64,000 nucleotides of DNA from Abditibacteriaceae bacterium (GTDB taxonomy: Bacteria; Armatimonadota; Abditibacteriia; Abditibacteriales; Abditibacteriaceae), in assembly GCA_019239895.1 (NCBI GenBank), contig JAFAZH010000050.1, forward strand, positions 62,001-126,000. Direction: 5' to 3'. Below the pieces are notes generated by a model, which was not told the DNA's origin, made no database searches, and saw nothing but the letters and a program-made list of their open reading frames with translations. Shown here one piece after another: positions 43,306-51,830 of the stretch; position 1 is the stretch's first letter, and every line of letters starts with the position of its first letter. The position numbers and the translations under genes are program-made.

Positions 43306-44379
43306 ATGTGGCACGGGATTATTGCACATTACGGGCAGTATTTGCCGGTGACTGAGGCGACGCCGCGCATCACTTTGCACGAAGGCAATACTCCACTGAT
43401 TCATGCGCCCCGTCTGGCCGCTGAAATTGCGCCCGATATAGAGCTTTATCTTAAGTTTGATGGGGCGAACCCCACTGGCAGCTTTAAAGACCGGGGCATG
43501 ACGATGGCCGTCAGCAAAGCGGCGGAAGATGGGGCCAAAGTCGCCATCTGCGCTTCGACTGGCAACACCTCAGCCTCGGCAGCCGCCTATTGCGCGGTGG
43601 CAGGCATTCGCTGCGTGGTGCTTTTGCCGCGCAATGCGATTGCGCTTGGCAAGCTGGCCCAAGCTCTGGTGCAAGGCGCAACTGTCTTAGCCGTAGAAGG
43701 CAACTTCGATGACGCCTTGCGCATTGTGGTGCAACTGAGTCAGACCCACCCCATTGCCCTGCTCAACTCGCTAAATCCCTATCGGCTCGAAGGTCAAAAG
43801 ACCGGGGCCTTTGAAGTCTGCGACTTTCTGGGCCATGCGCCCGATTTTCATGCCATACCCGTGGGCAATGCGGGTAACATCACCGCTTACTGGAAGGGCT
43901 ACAAAGAGTATCACGCGGAAGGTCGCATTGAGGCTTTACCTAAGATGATTGGCTTTCAGGCTGCCGGGGCCGCTCCCTTAGTCATGGGTCATGGCATAGA
44001 TAAACCCGAAACGGTAGCGACTGCGATTCGTATTGGTCATCCGGCACGCGGGGAGGAGGCTCTCCAGGCGCGGGATGAAAGCGGCGGACTAATCGGCATG
44101 GTCAGCGATGCGGAAATTCTCAAGGCCCAAAAACAAGCCGCCGCGCTCACCGGTGTCTTTGGGGAGCCAGCCTGCGCCGCACCATTAGCTGGTTTAGCCA
44201 AATTATCTCAAGAAGGCTATTTCCGTGAGGCGCGGGAACAGTTAGGCCGTAAACCAGTCTTAGTGTCAGTTGTCACCGGGCATGGCCTGAAAGACCCTAA
44301 TACAGCGATTCAGATTGGCGGCGAACCTATCGTCGTCCCCGCCGAAGCCGAAGCCGTCTTACAAGCAATGGGCCTTTAG
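43306..44379 (+). CDS. thrC: Threonine synthase
   Basis: A PLP-dependent fold-type II enzyme of 357 residues that converts O-phosphohomoserine to threonine. The PLP lysine is in ANPTGSFKDRGMTMA, the phosphate-binding cup follows from CASTGNTSASAAAYC, and GNAGNITAYWKGYKEYH is a typical core motif. The ATG at 43306 (MWHGIIAHYG) matches the family N-terminus. A longer frame from 43246 translates the palindrome arm. No Shine-Dalgarno is visible between the palindrome and this ATG. Confidence 0.96.
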   Translation: MWHGIIAHYGQYLPVTEATPRITLHEGNTPLIHAPRLAAEIAPDIELYLKFDGANPTGSFKDRGMTMAVSKAAEDGAKVAICASTGNTSASAAAYCAVAGIRCVVLLPRNAIALGKLAQALVQGATVLAVEGNFDDALRIVVQLSQTHPIALLNSLNPYRLEGQKTGAFEVCDFLGHAPDFHAIPVGNAGNITAYWKGYKEYHAEGRIEALPKMIGFQAAGAAPLVMGHGIDKPETVATAIRIGHPARGEEALQARDESGGLIGMVSDAEILKAQKQAAALTGVFGEPACAAPLAGLAKLSQEGYFREAREQLGRKPVLVSVVTGHGLKDPNTAIQIGGEPIVVPAEAEAVLQAMGL

Positions 44380-44381
44380 AA

Positions 44382-44445
44382 TTTTGAGTTATGAGTTTTG
44401 GATTTTAAATGAGAGCACTCTTAATTCAAAACTCATAACTCAAAA
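44382..44445. repeat. Intercistronic palindrome after thrC (GAGTTATGAG type)
   Basis: Perfect 19-bp arms: TTTTGAGTTATGAGTTTTG at 44382-44400 and its inverse complement at 44427-44445, with a 26-nt loop. It starts 3 nt after the thrC stop and ends 9 nt before the next ATG. Similar wording occurs in the degenerate palindrome between the tRNA genes at 5685. Confidence 0.93.
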
Positions 44446-44454
44446 CTAACGAAA

Positions 44455-44940
44455 ATGCGGACTTTTCATTACTTACCTCCGGGGCCAGAAGAGCAGCGCG
44501 GGTTTGTGATGCAATTGGGGGGCACGCTGCTGGGGTTGGCACTGATTGCTGGCCTATGGTTTACGGCCCATGATACAACGGTGCGGGGTGTCCTTATTGG
44601 GGCAGGCATTGCGGCTGTTTTCCAATTGGGGCGAGGAGCCTTAGCTCTGGAAAAGAAGGCACAACGCTCGCAAAATGCAGAAATTGGCCTGGATGATGCG
44701 GGACTGTATCTGACTGATGCCACCGGGCACACTCAAGTTGTGGGGTGGCAGGACATTACAGAATGTGGCGTACAAGGTGGACGTTTAACCATATCCTGGC
44801 CGGGAGGAAACCTGGCCATTGGTGCCCGTGAAGTCGAAGATGGCATGACCCTGGTGCAGCAAGTCTTGCAACAGCGACAGGGTGAGATTACCGAGAGCCA
44901 CCCCGCGCCTTCTAATTTCATCCCATTGACTCCACGTTAA
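44455..44940 (+). CDS. Small membrane protein with PH-like soluble domain, unknown function
   Basis: 161 residues: two transmembrane helices (GGTLLGLALIAGLWFTA and VRGVLIGAGIAAVFQLGRG) are followed by a cytosolic beta-rich region (DDAGLYLTDATGHTQVVGWQ, LTISWPGGNLAIGAREVE). This resembles the bacterial PH/DUF304 layout. No enzyme motif. It lies between thrC and purC; a role cannot be given. Confidence 0.65.
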   Translation: MRTFHYLPPGPEEQRGFVMQLGGTLLGLALIAGLWFTAHDTTVRGVLIGAGIAAVFQLGRGALALEKKAQRSQNAEIGLDDAGLYLTDATGHTQVVGWQDITECGVQGGRLTISWPGGNLAIGAREVEDGMTLVQQVLQQRQGEITESHPAPSNFIPLTPR

Positions 44941-44977
44941 AATTCACTACCGCCAACTCAGGAGACAGAAAATCATT

Positions 44978-45886
44978 GTGCAAAACCCCGAATTGAAGTT
45001 ACTGCGTAGCGGCAAAGTGCGGGAAGTCTATGAGGCGGGAGAAAACCTCGTTATCGTCTCCTCCGACCGTATCTCCGCCTTCGACTGCATCCTGCCCACG
45101 CCGATTCCTGATAAAGGCAAAATTCTCAACACGCTCTCGGTTTTCTGGTTTGGCCAGACAGCGCCCATTATCCATAACCATCTTCTCACCGCACAGGTTG
45201 AGGAGTTTCCGGCCCCTTTCAATCAGATGGCCGATGAATTGACTGGTCGCTCTATGCTGGTGCGCCGCGCTGAAGTTGTGCCAGTGGAATGTGTGGTGCG
45301 CGGCTATCTGGCCGGATCAGGCTGGAAAGAATATCAGCAGTCGCAAAGCGTGTGCGGTGTCGCTCTGCCAGCCGGTTTACAAGAAAGCGACCGTCTGCCC
45401 CAACCTATTTTTACTCCCACCACCAAGGCCGATGCCGGACATGATGAACCGATTACTTTTGAGCAGGTAGTGGCTCAGGTAGGGGCAGACCGCGCTCAGC
45501 AGTTGCGGGACTTAGCCCTCGCGCTTTATCAGTTTGCCGCTGCTTATGCCTTAGAGCGTGGGGTTATTATCGCGGATACAAAATTTGAGTTTGGCGTAGC
45601 TGATGGAGAGTTGATTTTAATAGATGAAATCTTCACACCCGATTCATCGCGTTTTTGGGATGTTGAAAAGTATCAACCGGGGCGCAGCCAGGACTCTTTC
45701 GACAAGCAATTTGTGCGTGACTATCTGGAGACCCTAAGCTGGGATAAAACCCCACCCGCGCCACCCTTGCCGCCTGACATCGTGCAAAAGACAGCAGCCA
45801 AATATCAAGAAGCTTATTACCGACTAACCGGGTTGCACTGGCCCTCTGCCGAGGATAGAAGATCGAGGATAGAAGATAGAGGATAG
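44978..45886 (+). CDS. purC: SAICAR synthase (phosphoribosylaminoimidazole-succinocarboxamide synthase)
   Basis: A 302-residue ATP-grasp-like enzyme joining CAIR and aspartate in purine synthesis. N-terminal SGKVREVYEAGENLVIVSSD, central VECVVRGYLAGSGWKEY and IADTKFEFGVADGELILIDE with FTPDSSRFWDVEKYQPG are family signatures. The GTG start is preceded by AGGAGA at a rather long distance. The last twelve residues (EDRRSRIEDRG) and the stop are encoded by the left arm of the downstream palindrome, so the natural end was probably just after TGLHWP. Confidence 0.96.
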   Translation: MQNPELKLLRSGKVREVYEAGENLVIVSSDRISAFDCILPTPIPDKGKILNTLSVFWFGQTAPIIHNHLLTAQVEEFPAPFNQMADELTGRSMLVRRAEVVPVECVVRGYLAGSGWKEYQQSQSVCGVALPAGLQESDRLPQPIFTPTTKADAGHDEPITFEQVVAQVGADRAQQLRDLALALYQFAAAYALERGVIIADTKFEFGVADGELILIDEIFTPDSSRFWDVEKYQPGRSQDSFDKQFVRDYLETLSWDKTPPAPPLPPDIVQKTAAKYQEAYYRLTGLHWPSAEDRRSRIEDRG

Positions 45887-45958
45887 AAGATAGAGGATAG
45901 AAGATAGCAAGGGGAGCGTCTACGCGATTCTCTATCTTCCATCCTCTATTCTCGTTCC
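45850..45958. repeat. Palindrome between purC and sixA (GATAGAAGATAGAG type)
   Basis: The left arm (45850-45906) is a run of GAGGATAGAAGATAGAGGAT units, and the right arm (45926-45958) is its imperfect inverse (ATTCTCTATCTTCCATCCTC). It overlaps the 3' ends of both convergent genes: it gives purC its stop and the last codons of sixA. Confidence 0.85.
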
Positions 45959-46467
45959 CTTCTCTCTGCCATCAAGCGCAACTGACGCGGCGTAGCGTGC
46001 CAGAGCAAGGTGGCTTGGGGCGCACCGTATATTTCCACATCCAGGGCACAGACGGCGGCTTTTTTGAATTCAACCGTTAAACCCGTTGGAGAGCCAGTTA
46101 ATAGATACGCAACAAAGCGGCTTAAACCCGGTTCATGCCCCACTAATAAAATAGTGGCATGTTGCGACGCGGTTTGGAGTCGCTGCATCAAAGCCGCTGG
46201 CTCGGCATGTTCTAACTCAGGCCAGGTTTCCATACGAGGGGAACCAGCTTGTTGCCGATAAACTTCGAGTACGATTTGCGCTGCCTCCTCCGCGCGGCGT
46301 AATGGACTGGTAGCAATTAAGTTTGGCGGCTCATCATAGGCTTTTAGACCGGAAGCGGCCTGCCGCGTTTTATCCTGACCTTCCGGCGTCAGAGGCCGGG
46401 AAGCATCATCTTTAACCTTTCCACCAACCGGAGCAGCAATCCCATGACGCATGAGTAATAGTCGCAT
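45946..46467 (-). CDS. sixA: SixA-type phosphohistidine phosphatase
   Basis: A 173-residue histidine-phosphatase fold protein. The catalytic RHG is in LLLMRHGIAAPVGG, the second His in LLVGHEPGLSRFVAYLL, and ATSPLRRAEEAAQIV is the SixA middle motif. SixA acts on phosphohistidine of HPt/PTS-type proteins. The C-terminal residues ERRERE lie in the palindrome. The start ATG has AGGAGAAC upstream on the minus strand. It is divergent from tilS across the nested palindrome. Confidence 0.93.
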   Translation of the reverse strand: MRLLLMRHGIAAPVGGKVKDDASRPLTPEGQDKTRQAASGLKAYDEPPNLIATSPLRRAEEAAQIVLEVYRQQAGSPRMETWPELEHAEPAALMQRLQTASQHATILLVGHEPGLSRFVAYLLTGSPTGLTVEFKKAAVCALDVEIYGAPQATLLWHATPRQLRLMAERRERE

Positions 46468-46492
46468 AAAGTTCTCCTGTCATTAAGCTGTA

Positions 46493-46705
46493 GCCCTCAC
46501 CCCCTTCCCCTCTCCCACACTGCGGGCGAGGGGAGCCAGACTAAGAGCAATAGGTTCACCCTAGAACCGCAGAGACGCGGAGAACGCGGAGGCATCATGA
46601 AAGCTCTGTGCCCTCTGCGTCTCTGCGGTTGCCCTTCTCTTACAAGCAATTTATCCTTTGTGCTCCCCTCTCCCGCAGCGTGGGAGAGGGGAAGGGGGTG
46701 AGGGC
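46493..46705. repeat. Nested palindrome in the sixA-tilS divergent region, outer arms
   Basis: Outer arms 46493-46536 and 46662-46705 match over 44 bp with two mismatches (GCCCTCACCCCCTTCCCCTC type). The CCCTCACCCCC family is C-rich on the plus strand, opposite to the other palindromes here. An unrelated second palindrome occupies its loop, so one was inserted into the other. It fills the divergent promoter region. Confidence 0.95.
46565..46630. repeat. Inner palindrome of the nested pair (AACCGCAGAGACGC type)
   Basis: The left side AACCGCAGAGACGCGGAG (46565 onward) and the right side GCCCTCTGCGTCTCTGCGGT (46610-46630) are inverse over at least 14 outer bp. The left side also contains CGCGGAG quasi-repeats. 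It sits wholly in the loop of the outer element. Confidence 0.9.
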
Positions 46706-46743
46706 ACACCCGACGGCTGATAATCAGTATAAAATCTCTTTTG

Positions 46744-47778
46744 ATGCCACATTCATTATCCTCTAAGGCTCAGGAGCCAGCCTTATTACCCGTTGACTGG
46801 CCGCTGCTTCCGGCGGAGGAGAAGATTTTAGTGGCTGTTAGTGGCGGGGCCGATTCGATGGCGTTGTTACTGGTTCTGGTGCAGGCGGGGCGTGAACTTG
46901 TGGTGGCTCATGTCAATCATGGCTTGCGTGGGGCCGAAAGTGATGCTGACCAAGCTTTTGTGGCGGCGCACTGCGTAAGTTTACGTCTGCCTTACGTCTC
47001 TGAACGAGTAACAGTGGCTTGCCGTAATGGACACGCTAATGAAGCAGCAGCACGCCAAGCCCGTTACGAAAGCCTCATCCGGCAGGCGCGGCTGCATAGC
47101 TGCTCCCGCATTGCTACTGGGCACACGGCCTCTGACCTCCTAGAAACAGTGCTGATGAACTGGCTGCGCGGCGCGGCCATCGGCGGCTTAAGCGGGATTC
47201 CGCCACAGCGCCCCCTGACAAAAGATATTCTCCTGGTGCGTCCTCTCCTCCAGGCAACTCGTGAACAAACTCGTGCCGCCTGTCGGCAAGCGAACTGGGG
47301 GTGGCGCGAGGATTTATCCAACCAAGACCCCAAATATCTGCGCAATCGGGTGCGCCATGAACTGTTGCCCGTCTTAGAGCATCTGATGGCAGGGGGTGGT
47401 TCAATAGAGAGATTGGCCCAGCAAACGTCTCGTGCCAGTACTGTGTTGCGGGAGGAATTGGCTTATTTGGATCAAGTGGCGCAAGACCACCTCGCGGCAC
47501 TGACTTTGTGTCGGGAAGAGCAATTAATTGCTTTAGATGGCCTGCGCTTTCGGGAGCTTCCCCCGGTGTTGCAAAGGCGCGTGCTGCGCTGTGGAGTGCA
47601 ACAATTGCAGGGGCAAGTGCGCGATGTGAGTCTGGAAGCAGTGGAAAAGGTGCGCTGCCATGTCATGGCCAAGGGACGACGGAAGGTCTGGCAATGGCGG
47701 CATGGCATGAATATTGAATGGACAGGGGAGATGGCGGGGAACCGCATTCGTTTATGGCTCGTTAGTGACAAAGGATGA
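46744..47778 (+). CDS. tilS: tRNA(Ile)-lysidine synthetase
   Basis: A 344-residue N-type ATP pyrophosphatase with the P-loop-like SGGADSMALLLVLV. Further family motifs are VAHVNHGLRGAESDADQAFV, ATGHTASDLLETVLMNWLRG and LSNQDPKYLRNRVRHELLPV. It makes lysidine at C34 of the AUA-reading tRNA-Ile. That is relevant to the apparent ATA start codon of the gene at 27201. ATG 46744 directly follows a TTG; no strong Shine-Dalgarno. Confidence 0.95.
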   Translation: MPHSLSSKAQEPALLPVDWPLLPAEEKILVAVSGGADSMALLLVLVQAGRELVVAHVNHGLRGAESDADQAFVAAHCVSLRLPYVSERVTVACRNGHANEAAARQARYESLIRQARLHSCSRIATGHTASDLLETVLMNWLRGAAIGGLSGIPPQRPLTKDILLVRPLLQATREQTRAACRQANWGWREDLSNQDPKYLRNRVRHELLPVLEHLMAGGGSIERLAQQTSRASTVLREELAYLDQVAQDHLAALTLCREEQLIALDGLRFRELPPVLQRRVLRCGVQQLQGQVRDVSLEAVEKVRCHVMAKGRRKVWQWRHGMNIEWTGEMAGNRIRLWLVSDKG

Positions 47779-47900
47779 TGCGAAAACAGTCACTTTACCC
47801 CACCCTTAATCAGCACTTCTGCTAAAAAGTATTGCAATGAACTTTTCGATGTGGAATAAGTCTCATATCAGCACTATCACATTCAATTGATTACAGGTCT

Positions 47901-48028
47901 GTAAGTTATAGCACTTCCAGCATATTAATAGACGTAAGTTAGTTACGAGTTGTTATAATTTAATAAGTGTCTGCGGACTTATGCATTGAACTGCGTGTTA
48001 CAATGTAAGTTACCCTAGTGTAAGTTAC
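47901..48028 (+). promoter_or_regulatory. Four copies of GTAAGTTA upstream of ftsH
   Basis: The 8-mer GTAAGTTA occurs at 47901, 47934, 48005 and 48020, all on the same strand, within 128 bp. The last two extend to TGTAAGTTAC and are 15 bp apart. A TATAAT (47954-47959) lies between copies 2 and 3, but without a clear -35. The spacing suggests a regulator binding upstream and downstream of the promoter (inference). Confidence 0.5.
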
Positions 48029-48056
48029 GCAGGTCGGCTGTCGAGGAGGCGGAATT

Positions 48057-50018
48057 TTGGGAGCACAACGTTTTGTTAAGTCTATGTTGTTGTTAGTGGC
48101 GCTGATCCTGGTGGCCACGATATTCTTTAGAAATAGCATGGGGGGTGGCCGTTCGAGCAAAGACCTCACCTATGGCGAATTTTATCAGAATTTAGTGACC
48201 AAGAAGATTGACGAGGTCACGATCACGGACAATGATGCCGCCTTCAAGCTGAAGGGCGATACCAACACCACCTATAACGTGAGTTTACCGCCCCGTGACC
48301 GTAATAATTTAAATGCCGCCCTGGATAAAGCTTCGTTACCTGCCCCCGAAGGCAATGGCCTTAAGGTCAAGTATGATCGCCCGCTCTTCAGCGGCCCGGT
48401 GGCAGCGATTGCCAGCATGTTGCTGCCAATTATCTTCTTCATCGCCTTCTGGATGTTTATTATCCGCCAGAGCCAGGCTGGAGCGGGTCAGGCCCTCTCT
48501 TTTGGGAAGAGCCGTGCCAAGCGGTTGAGCGATACCCAGCCCAAAGTGACCTTCGCTGATGTCGCGGGTGTGGATGAAGCCAAGCAAGAATTACAGGAGA
48601 TTATTGACTTCCTCAAAAGTCCCGATAAGTTCCAGGCGCTGGGAGCTAAAATTCCGCGCGGCGTTTTGCTGCTGGGCAACCCCGGCACCGGTAAGACTCT
48701 GCTGGCACGGGCTGTGGCGGGCGAAGCAGGTGTGCCCTTCTTCCATATCTCCGGTTCCGACTTCGTAGAGATGTTCGTTGGCGTGGGTGCCAGCCGCGTC
48801 CGTGATTTGTTCGATCAGGCCAAGGCACATCGCCCCGCTATCGTGTTTATTGACGAAATTGATGCCGTAGGCCGTCATCGTGGCGCAGGTCTGGGTGGGG
48901 GTCACGACGAGCGCGAACAAACCTTAAACCAATTGCTCGTCGAAATGGACGGCTTTGATCCCAACCTCGGCGTGATTCTGATGGCCGCGACCAACCGGCC
49001 TGACGTGTTAGACCCCGCTCTAACCCGCCCTGGTCGTTTCGACCGCCGCATCATTGTGGATAACCCGGATGCCAAAGGTCGCCGTGAAATCTTGAATGTG
49101 CATATCAAGGGCAAGCCGTTGGCAACCGATGTTGACCTGGAGACACTCAGCAAGCGCACCGCAGGCTTTAGCGGCGCTGACCTGGCTAACCTTGTTAATG
49201 AGGCTGCTCTTTTAGCGGCCCGGCGCAATAAGCAGCAGATTACGCCCTCTGAATTCGATGAATCAGTTGAGCGTGTGGTCGCTGGCCCGGAGCGCAAGAG
49301 CCGTATTATTCAGGACAAGGAAAAGGCGATCCTGGCTTACCACGAAGTGGGACATGCCCTGCTGGGCAAGCTGTTACCCAACTCTGATCCACCGCACAAA
49401 GTGACCATTCTGCCGCGCGGTATGGCTCTGGGTTATACCCTGACCCTGCCCAGCGAGGATCGCTATCTGATGAGCAAGTCACAGATGCTCGACGAAATGA
49501 CGGTCTTCTTAGGTGGCCGCGTCGCCGAACAGTTAGTCTTTAATGAAGTCACGACGGGCGCTCAGAACGACTTAGAGCGTTGCACTGAAATGGCGCGTCG
49601 CATGGTTTGCGAGTTCGGCATGAGCGAGAACTTAGGGCCATTGACTCTGGGTCGCCGCCACCATCCCGTGTTCCTGGGCCGCGATATGAATGAAGATCGC
49701 AACTACAGTGAAGAAGTCGCGGCGAAGATTGACGTGGAGATTCGCAACATCGTGGACTCTTGCTATGACAAGGCGATGCAATTGCTCACCGAGTATCGGG
49801 ATACATTGGATCGTATTGTCAACGTGCTGTTAGAGAAAGAGACCATCGGGGCCGAAGAATTGGATCGCTTGATTCATGGCGAAGCGGAGCCACCGGAGGT
49901 CACTCCTACCGAGCCGCCCACCCCGGCAGCCCCGGCACCAGTTACCAGTGATGGGGCCGAGAAAGACAAGAAGCGCACGCCTCATGGGTTTCCGCAAGCT
50001 GGATTAGCTGGAGCTTGA
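48057..50018 (+). CDS. ftsH: ATP-dependent zinc metalloprotease FtsH
   Basis: The 653-residue membrane-bound AAA+ protease degrades misfolded membrane proteins and regulators. Two N-terminal TM helices (LLLVALILVATIFF and ASMLLPIIFFIAFWMFII) flank a small external domain. The AAA module has Walker A GNPGTGKTLLARAVAGEAG near residue 206 (Asn where Pro is usual), Walker B IVFIDEIDAVG and ATNRPDVLDPALTRPGRFDR. The zinc site is AYHEVGHALLG near 428. It has a Pro-rich tail. Start TTG with a strong GAGGAGG. A run of GTAAGTTA boxes precedes it. Confidence 0.97.
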   Translation: MGAQRFVKSMLLLVALILVATIFFRNSMGGGRSSKDLTYGEFYQNLVTKKIDEVTITDNDAAFKLKGDTNTTYNVSLPPRDRNNLNAALDKASLPAPEGNGLKVKYDRPLFSGPVAAIASMLLPIIFFIAFWMFIIRQSQAGAGQALSFGKSRAKRLSDTQPKVTFADVAGVDEAKQELQEIIDFLKSPDKFQALGAKIPRGVLLLGNPGTGKTLLARAVAGEAGVPFFHISGSDFVEMFVGVGASRVRDLFDQAKAHRPAIVFIDEIDAVGRHRGAGLGGGHDEREQTLNQLLVEMDGFDPNLGVILMAATNRPDVLDPALTRPGRFDRRIIVDNPDAKGRREILNVHIKGKPLATDVDLETLSKRTAGFSGADLANLVNEAALLAARRNKQQITPSEFDESVERVVAGPERKSRIIQDKEKAILAYHEVGHALLGKLLPNSDPPHKVTILPRGMALGYTLTLPSEDRYLMSKSQMLDEMTVFLGGRVAEQLVFNEVTTGAQNDLERCTEMARRMVCEFGMSENLGPLTLGRRHHPVFLGRDMNEDRNYSEEVAAKIDVEIRNIVDSCYDKAMQLLTEYRDTLDRIVNVLLEKETIGAEELDRLIHGEAEPPEVTPTEPPTPAAPAPVTSDGAEKDKKRTPHGFPQAGLAGA

Positions 50019-50042
50019 CACAGCGTTCATTATGGCGCAGCT

Positions 50043-50082
50043 AAAACAGAGAGGCGATTCATAAATCGCCTCTCTGTTTTTG
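50043..50082 (+). terminator. Rho-independent terminator after ftsH
   Basis: The stem AAAACAGAGAGGCGATT / AATCGCCTCTCTGTTTT around four nt, followed by T-rich sequence. Symmetric A and T flanks would allow function in either direction. Confidence 0.9.
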
Positions 50083-50104
50083 TAGATGCACCTAACAACG
50101 AAAC

Positions 50105-50653
50105 ATGAAATCGCAAGAATTTTTCGTGCGGCATGAATTTGGCTCGGACAGCATGACGCTCGAAGCGGCCCAGGCAGCACCCCGGTTTCCGATTTATGCG
50201 GTCTTAGATCATATTCGTTCAGCCCACAATGTCGGTTCGATGTTTCGCACCGCCGATGGTGCCAGAGCCGCCCAATTATTGCTCTGTGGCTACACACCAA
50301 CACCACCGCATCGGCATCTATCAAAAACGGCGTTGGGGGCTGTTGATGTCGTGCCCTGGCAGCATTGCGAGACACTGACTGAAGCGATTGACTTAATGCG
50401 TGTCCGAGGCGCGCAAATCTTGGCGGTAGAGAAAACGGACACCAGTGTGCCGCTGCACGATTGCGAGTTGCAGTTTCCCGTGGCGTTGGTGATGGGCAAC
50501 GAGGTAGATGGCTTAAGTGATGCAACAATAGCACAGTGTGACGCGACCGTGCATTTGCCGATGTATGGACTGAAGAATTCTTTAAATGTCAGCGTGGCTT
50601 TTGGTATTGTGCTCTATGAAGTGTTATACCGTTATGAAAGACTAAATCATTAA
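50105..50653 (+). CDS. SpoU/TrmH-family RNA 2'-O-methyltransferase
   Basis: The 182-residue SPOUT enzyme has the three conserved blocks: SAHNVGSMFRTADG (motif 1), LVMGNEVDGLSD (motif 2) and LPMYGLKNSLNVSVAFGIVL (motif 3). These form the knotted SAM site and methylate ribose 2'-OH in tRNA or rRNA. Its small size, without an extra RNA-binding domain, is like TrmL/TrmH minimal forms; target not deducible. It follows the ftsH terminator. Confidence 0.92.
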   Translation: MKSQEFFVRHEFGSDSMTLEAAQAAPRFPIYAVLDHIRSAHNVGSMFRTADGARAAQLLLCGYTPTPPHRHLSKTALGAVDVVPWQHCETLTEAIDLMRVRGAQILAVEKTDTSVPLHDCELQFPVALVMGNEVDGLSDATIAQCDATVHLPMYGLKNSLNVSVAFGIVLYEVLYRYERLNH

Positions 50654-50781
50654 GTGAAGCATGGAAAGACGCGAGCCAGCAGTAGCTCATGGTAAACTTT
50701 TTAATTGCCCTTACGTCCTTATGCTATAAAACGCATAGACACGATTGCTAATAGATTACTTTTGACAACATCAATAGTTTT

Positions 50782-51696
50782 ATGAGTATAGCCAGCGAGA
50801 TTTACAATAACGCCGTGGCAGCCCCAGGAGAAAAGACCGATATGGCACTTCTGGAAGATCAGGCCCACGAGTTAGCCAATCGCTCACAATGGGGCGCGGC
50901 GGCCAAAGCCTTGCTGCGCGTGGCCCGCGTAGAGCCGCATAATACCGAGCGTTGGCTAAAAATCGCTCAATGGCAGCGTCAAGACCACGATGTCAAAGCC
51001 GCCGCCAAGACTTTGCGCACCGCTTTGCGCCTGAACACCAGCAGCAAAGTTGCCGATAACCCCACTGCTAAAACTGGCGCAAAAAAGGCTTCATCTGGTA
51101 ATAGCCCAAAAATTTTACAAGACCTTAGCCCTATAGCTAACCAGGCCGCCTCAATCGCGCTGTGGTTGGCGCTGGCTGAAACCGAAATGGAAGCACAAGT
51201 CTGGGCTGAGTGCATTGCCGCGTGTGAGGAACTACTCAAACTGGCACCACAGCATCATTTAGGCCAGGAGATTTTAGCCACCGCCCTACTCTACAATGCC
51301 CAGATTGATGAGGCTGTTGAAGTCATGCAGGGGTTACTGCGCCTTTCACCCCGCGACCCTTTGCATCGCCTCAAATTAGCGACCCTGCTGCACCTGCAAG
51401 GGCAGTTAGGCAACTCTCTGCGCGAATTTCAGCGTGTGGTGAGTGCCCACCCCGACGCGCCTTTTACCCAGGAAGCTTACGAAACGATTGAGACGCTGGA
51501 CAAAATGCAGATTCAGCAAATTCTGGCCCGCGCTACCGAAGACTACACTTTCCGGCTGCACCTCCAACGCGCTTTTGAACTGACTCTGGAAGCTAATGAC
51601 TTCTATCTTAGCGACAGCGGGCGTGAGTCCTTACGGCATCTGCTGTGGGATGGCAGCGTGGACGATTTAACAGTTCCCTTGCCTGTTATTCATTAG
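50782..51696 (+). CDS. TPR-repeat protein, unknown function
   Basis: 304 residues of helical repeats (ALLEDQAHELANRSQWGAAA, WAECIAACEELLKLAPQHHL, AQIDEAVEVMQGLLRLSPRD), giving about four or five TPRs. An Ala/Lys-rich spacer lies around residues 95-115. No signal peptide; probably a cytosolic scaffold. It is followed by the first of two similar palindromes that bracket folP. Confidence 0.8.
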   Translation: MSIASEIYNNAVAAPGEKTDMALLEDQAHELANRSQWGAAAKALLRVARVEPHNTERWLKIAQWQRQDHDVKAAAKTLRTALRLNTSSKVADNPTAKTGAKKASSGNSPKILQDLSPIANQAASIALWLALAETEMEAQVWAECIAACEELLKLAPQHHLGQEILATALLYNAQIDEAVEVMQGLLRLSPRDPLHRLKLATLLHLQGQLGNSLREFQRVVSAHPDAPFTQEAYETIETLDKMQIQQILARATEDYTFRLHLQRAFELTLEANDFYLSDSGRESLRHLLWDGSVDDLTVPLPVIH

Positions 51697-51700
51697 AATT

Positions 51701-51822
51701 CACCACAAAGACACAAAGAGCACGAAGATTTTCGAGGATCGAGGATAGAAGATAGAGGATAGCCACTGTATAGTCGTTACTACGATCCTCTATCCTCGAT
51801 CCTCGTTTTCTCTGTGGTTCAC
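51701..51822. repeat. Nested palindrome upstream of folP (CACAAAG outer, GAGGATAG inner)
   Basis: Outer CACCACAAAGACACAAAGAG pairs imperfectly with TCTCTGTGGTT. Inner GAGGATCGAGGATAGAAGAT pairs with the right half CGATCCTCTATCCTCGATCC. The loop AGCCACTGTATAGTCGTTAC is nearly identical to that of the copy at 52682. It begins 5 nt after the TPR stop and ends 8 nt before the folP ATG. Confidence 0.92.
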
Positions 51823-51830
51823 TCACTGCC

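Noticed and set aside
46493..46705. CRISPR-like repeat array
   Set aside because: The repeats are inverse, not direct, with no regular spacers. No cas genes occur anywhere in the window. The same applies to the other palindromes.
48676..48720. FtsH Walker A with Asn instead of Pro (GNPGTGKT) as an inactivating change
   Set aside because: Lys and Thr of the P-loop, Walker B, the second region of homology and HEVGH are intact. The substitution is expected to be neutral.
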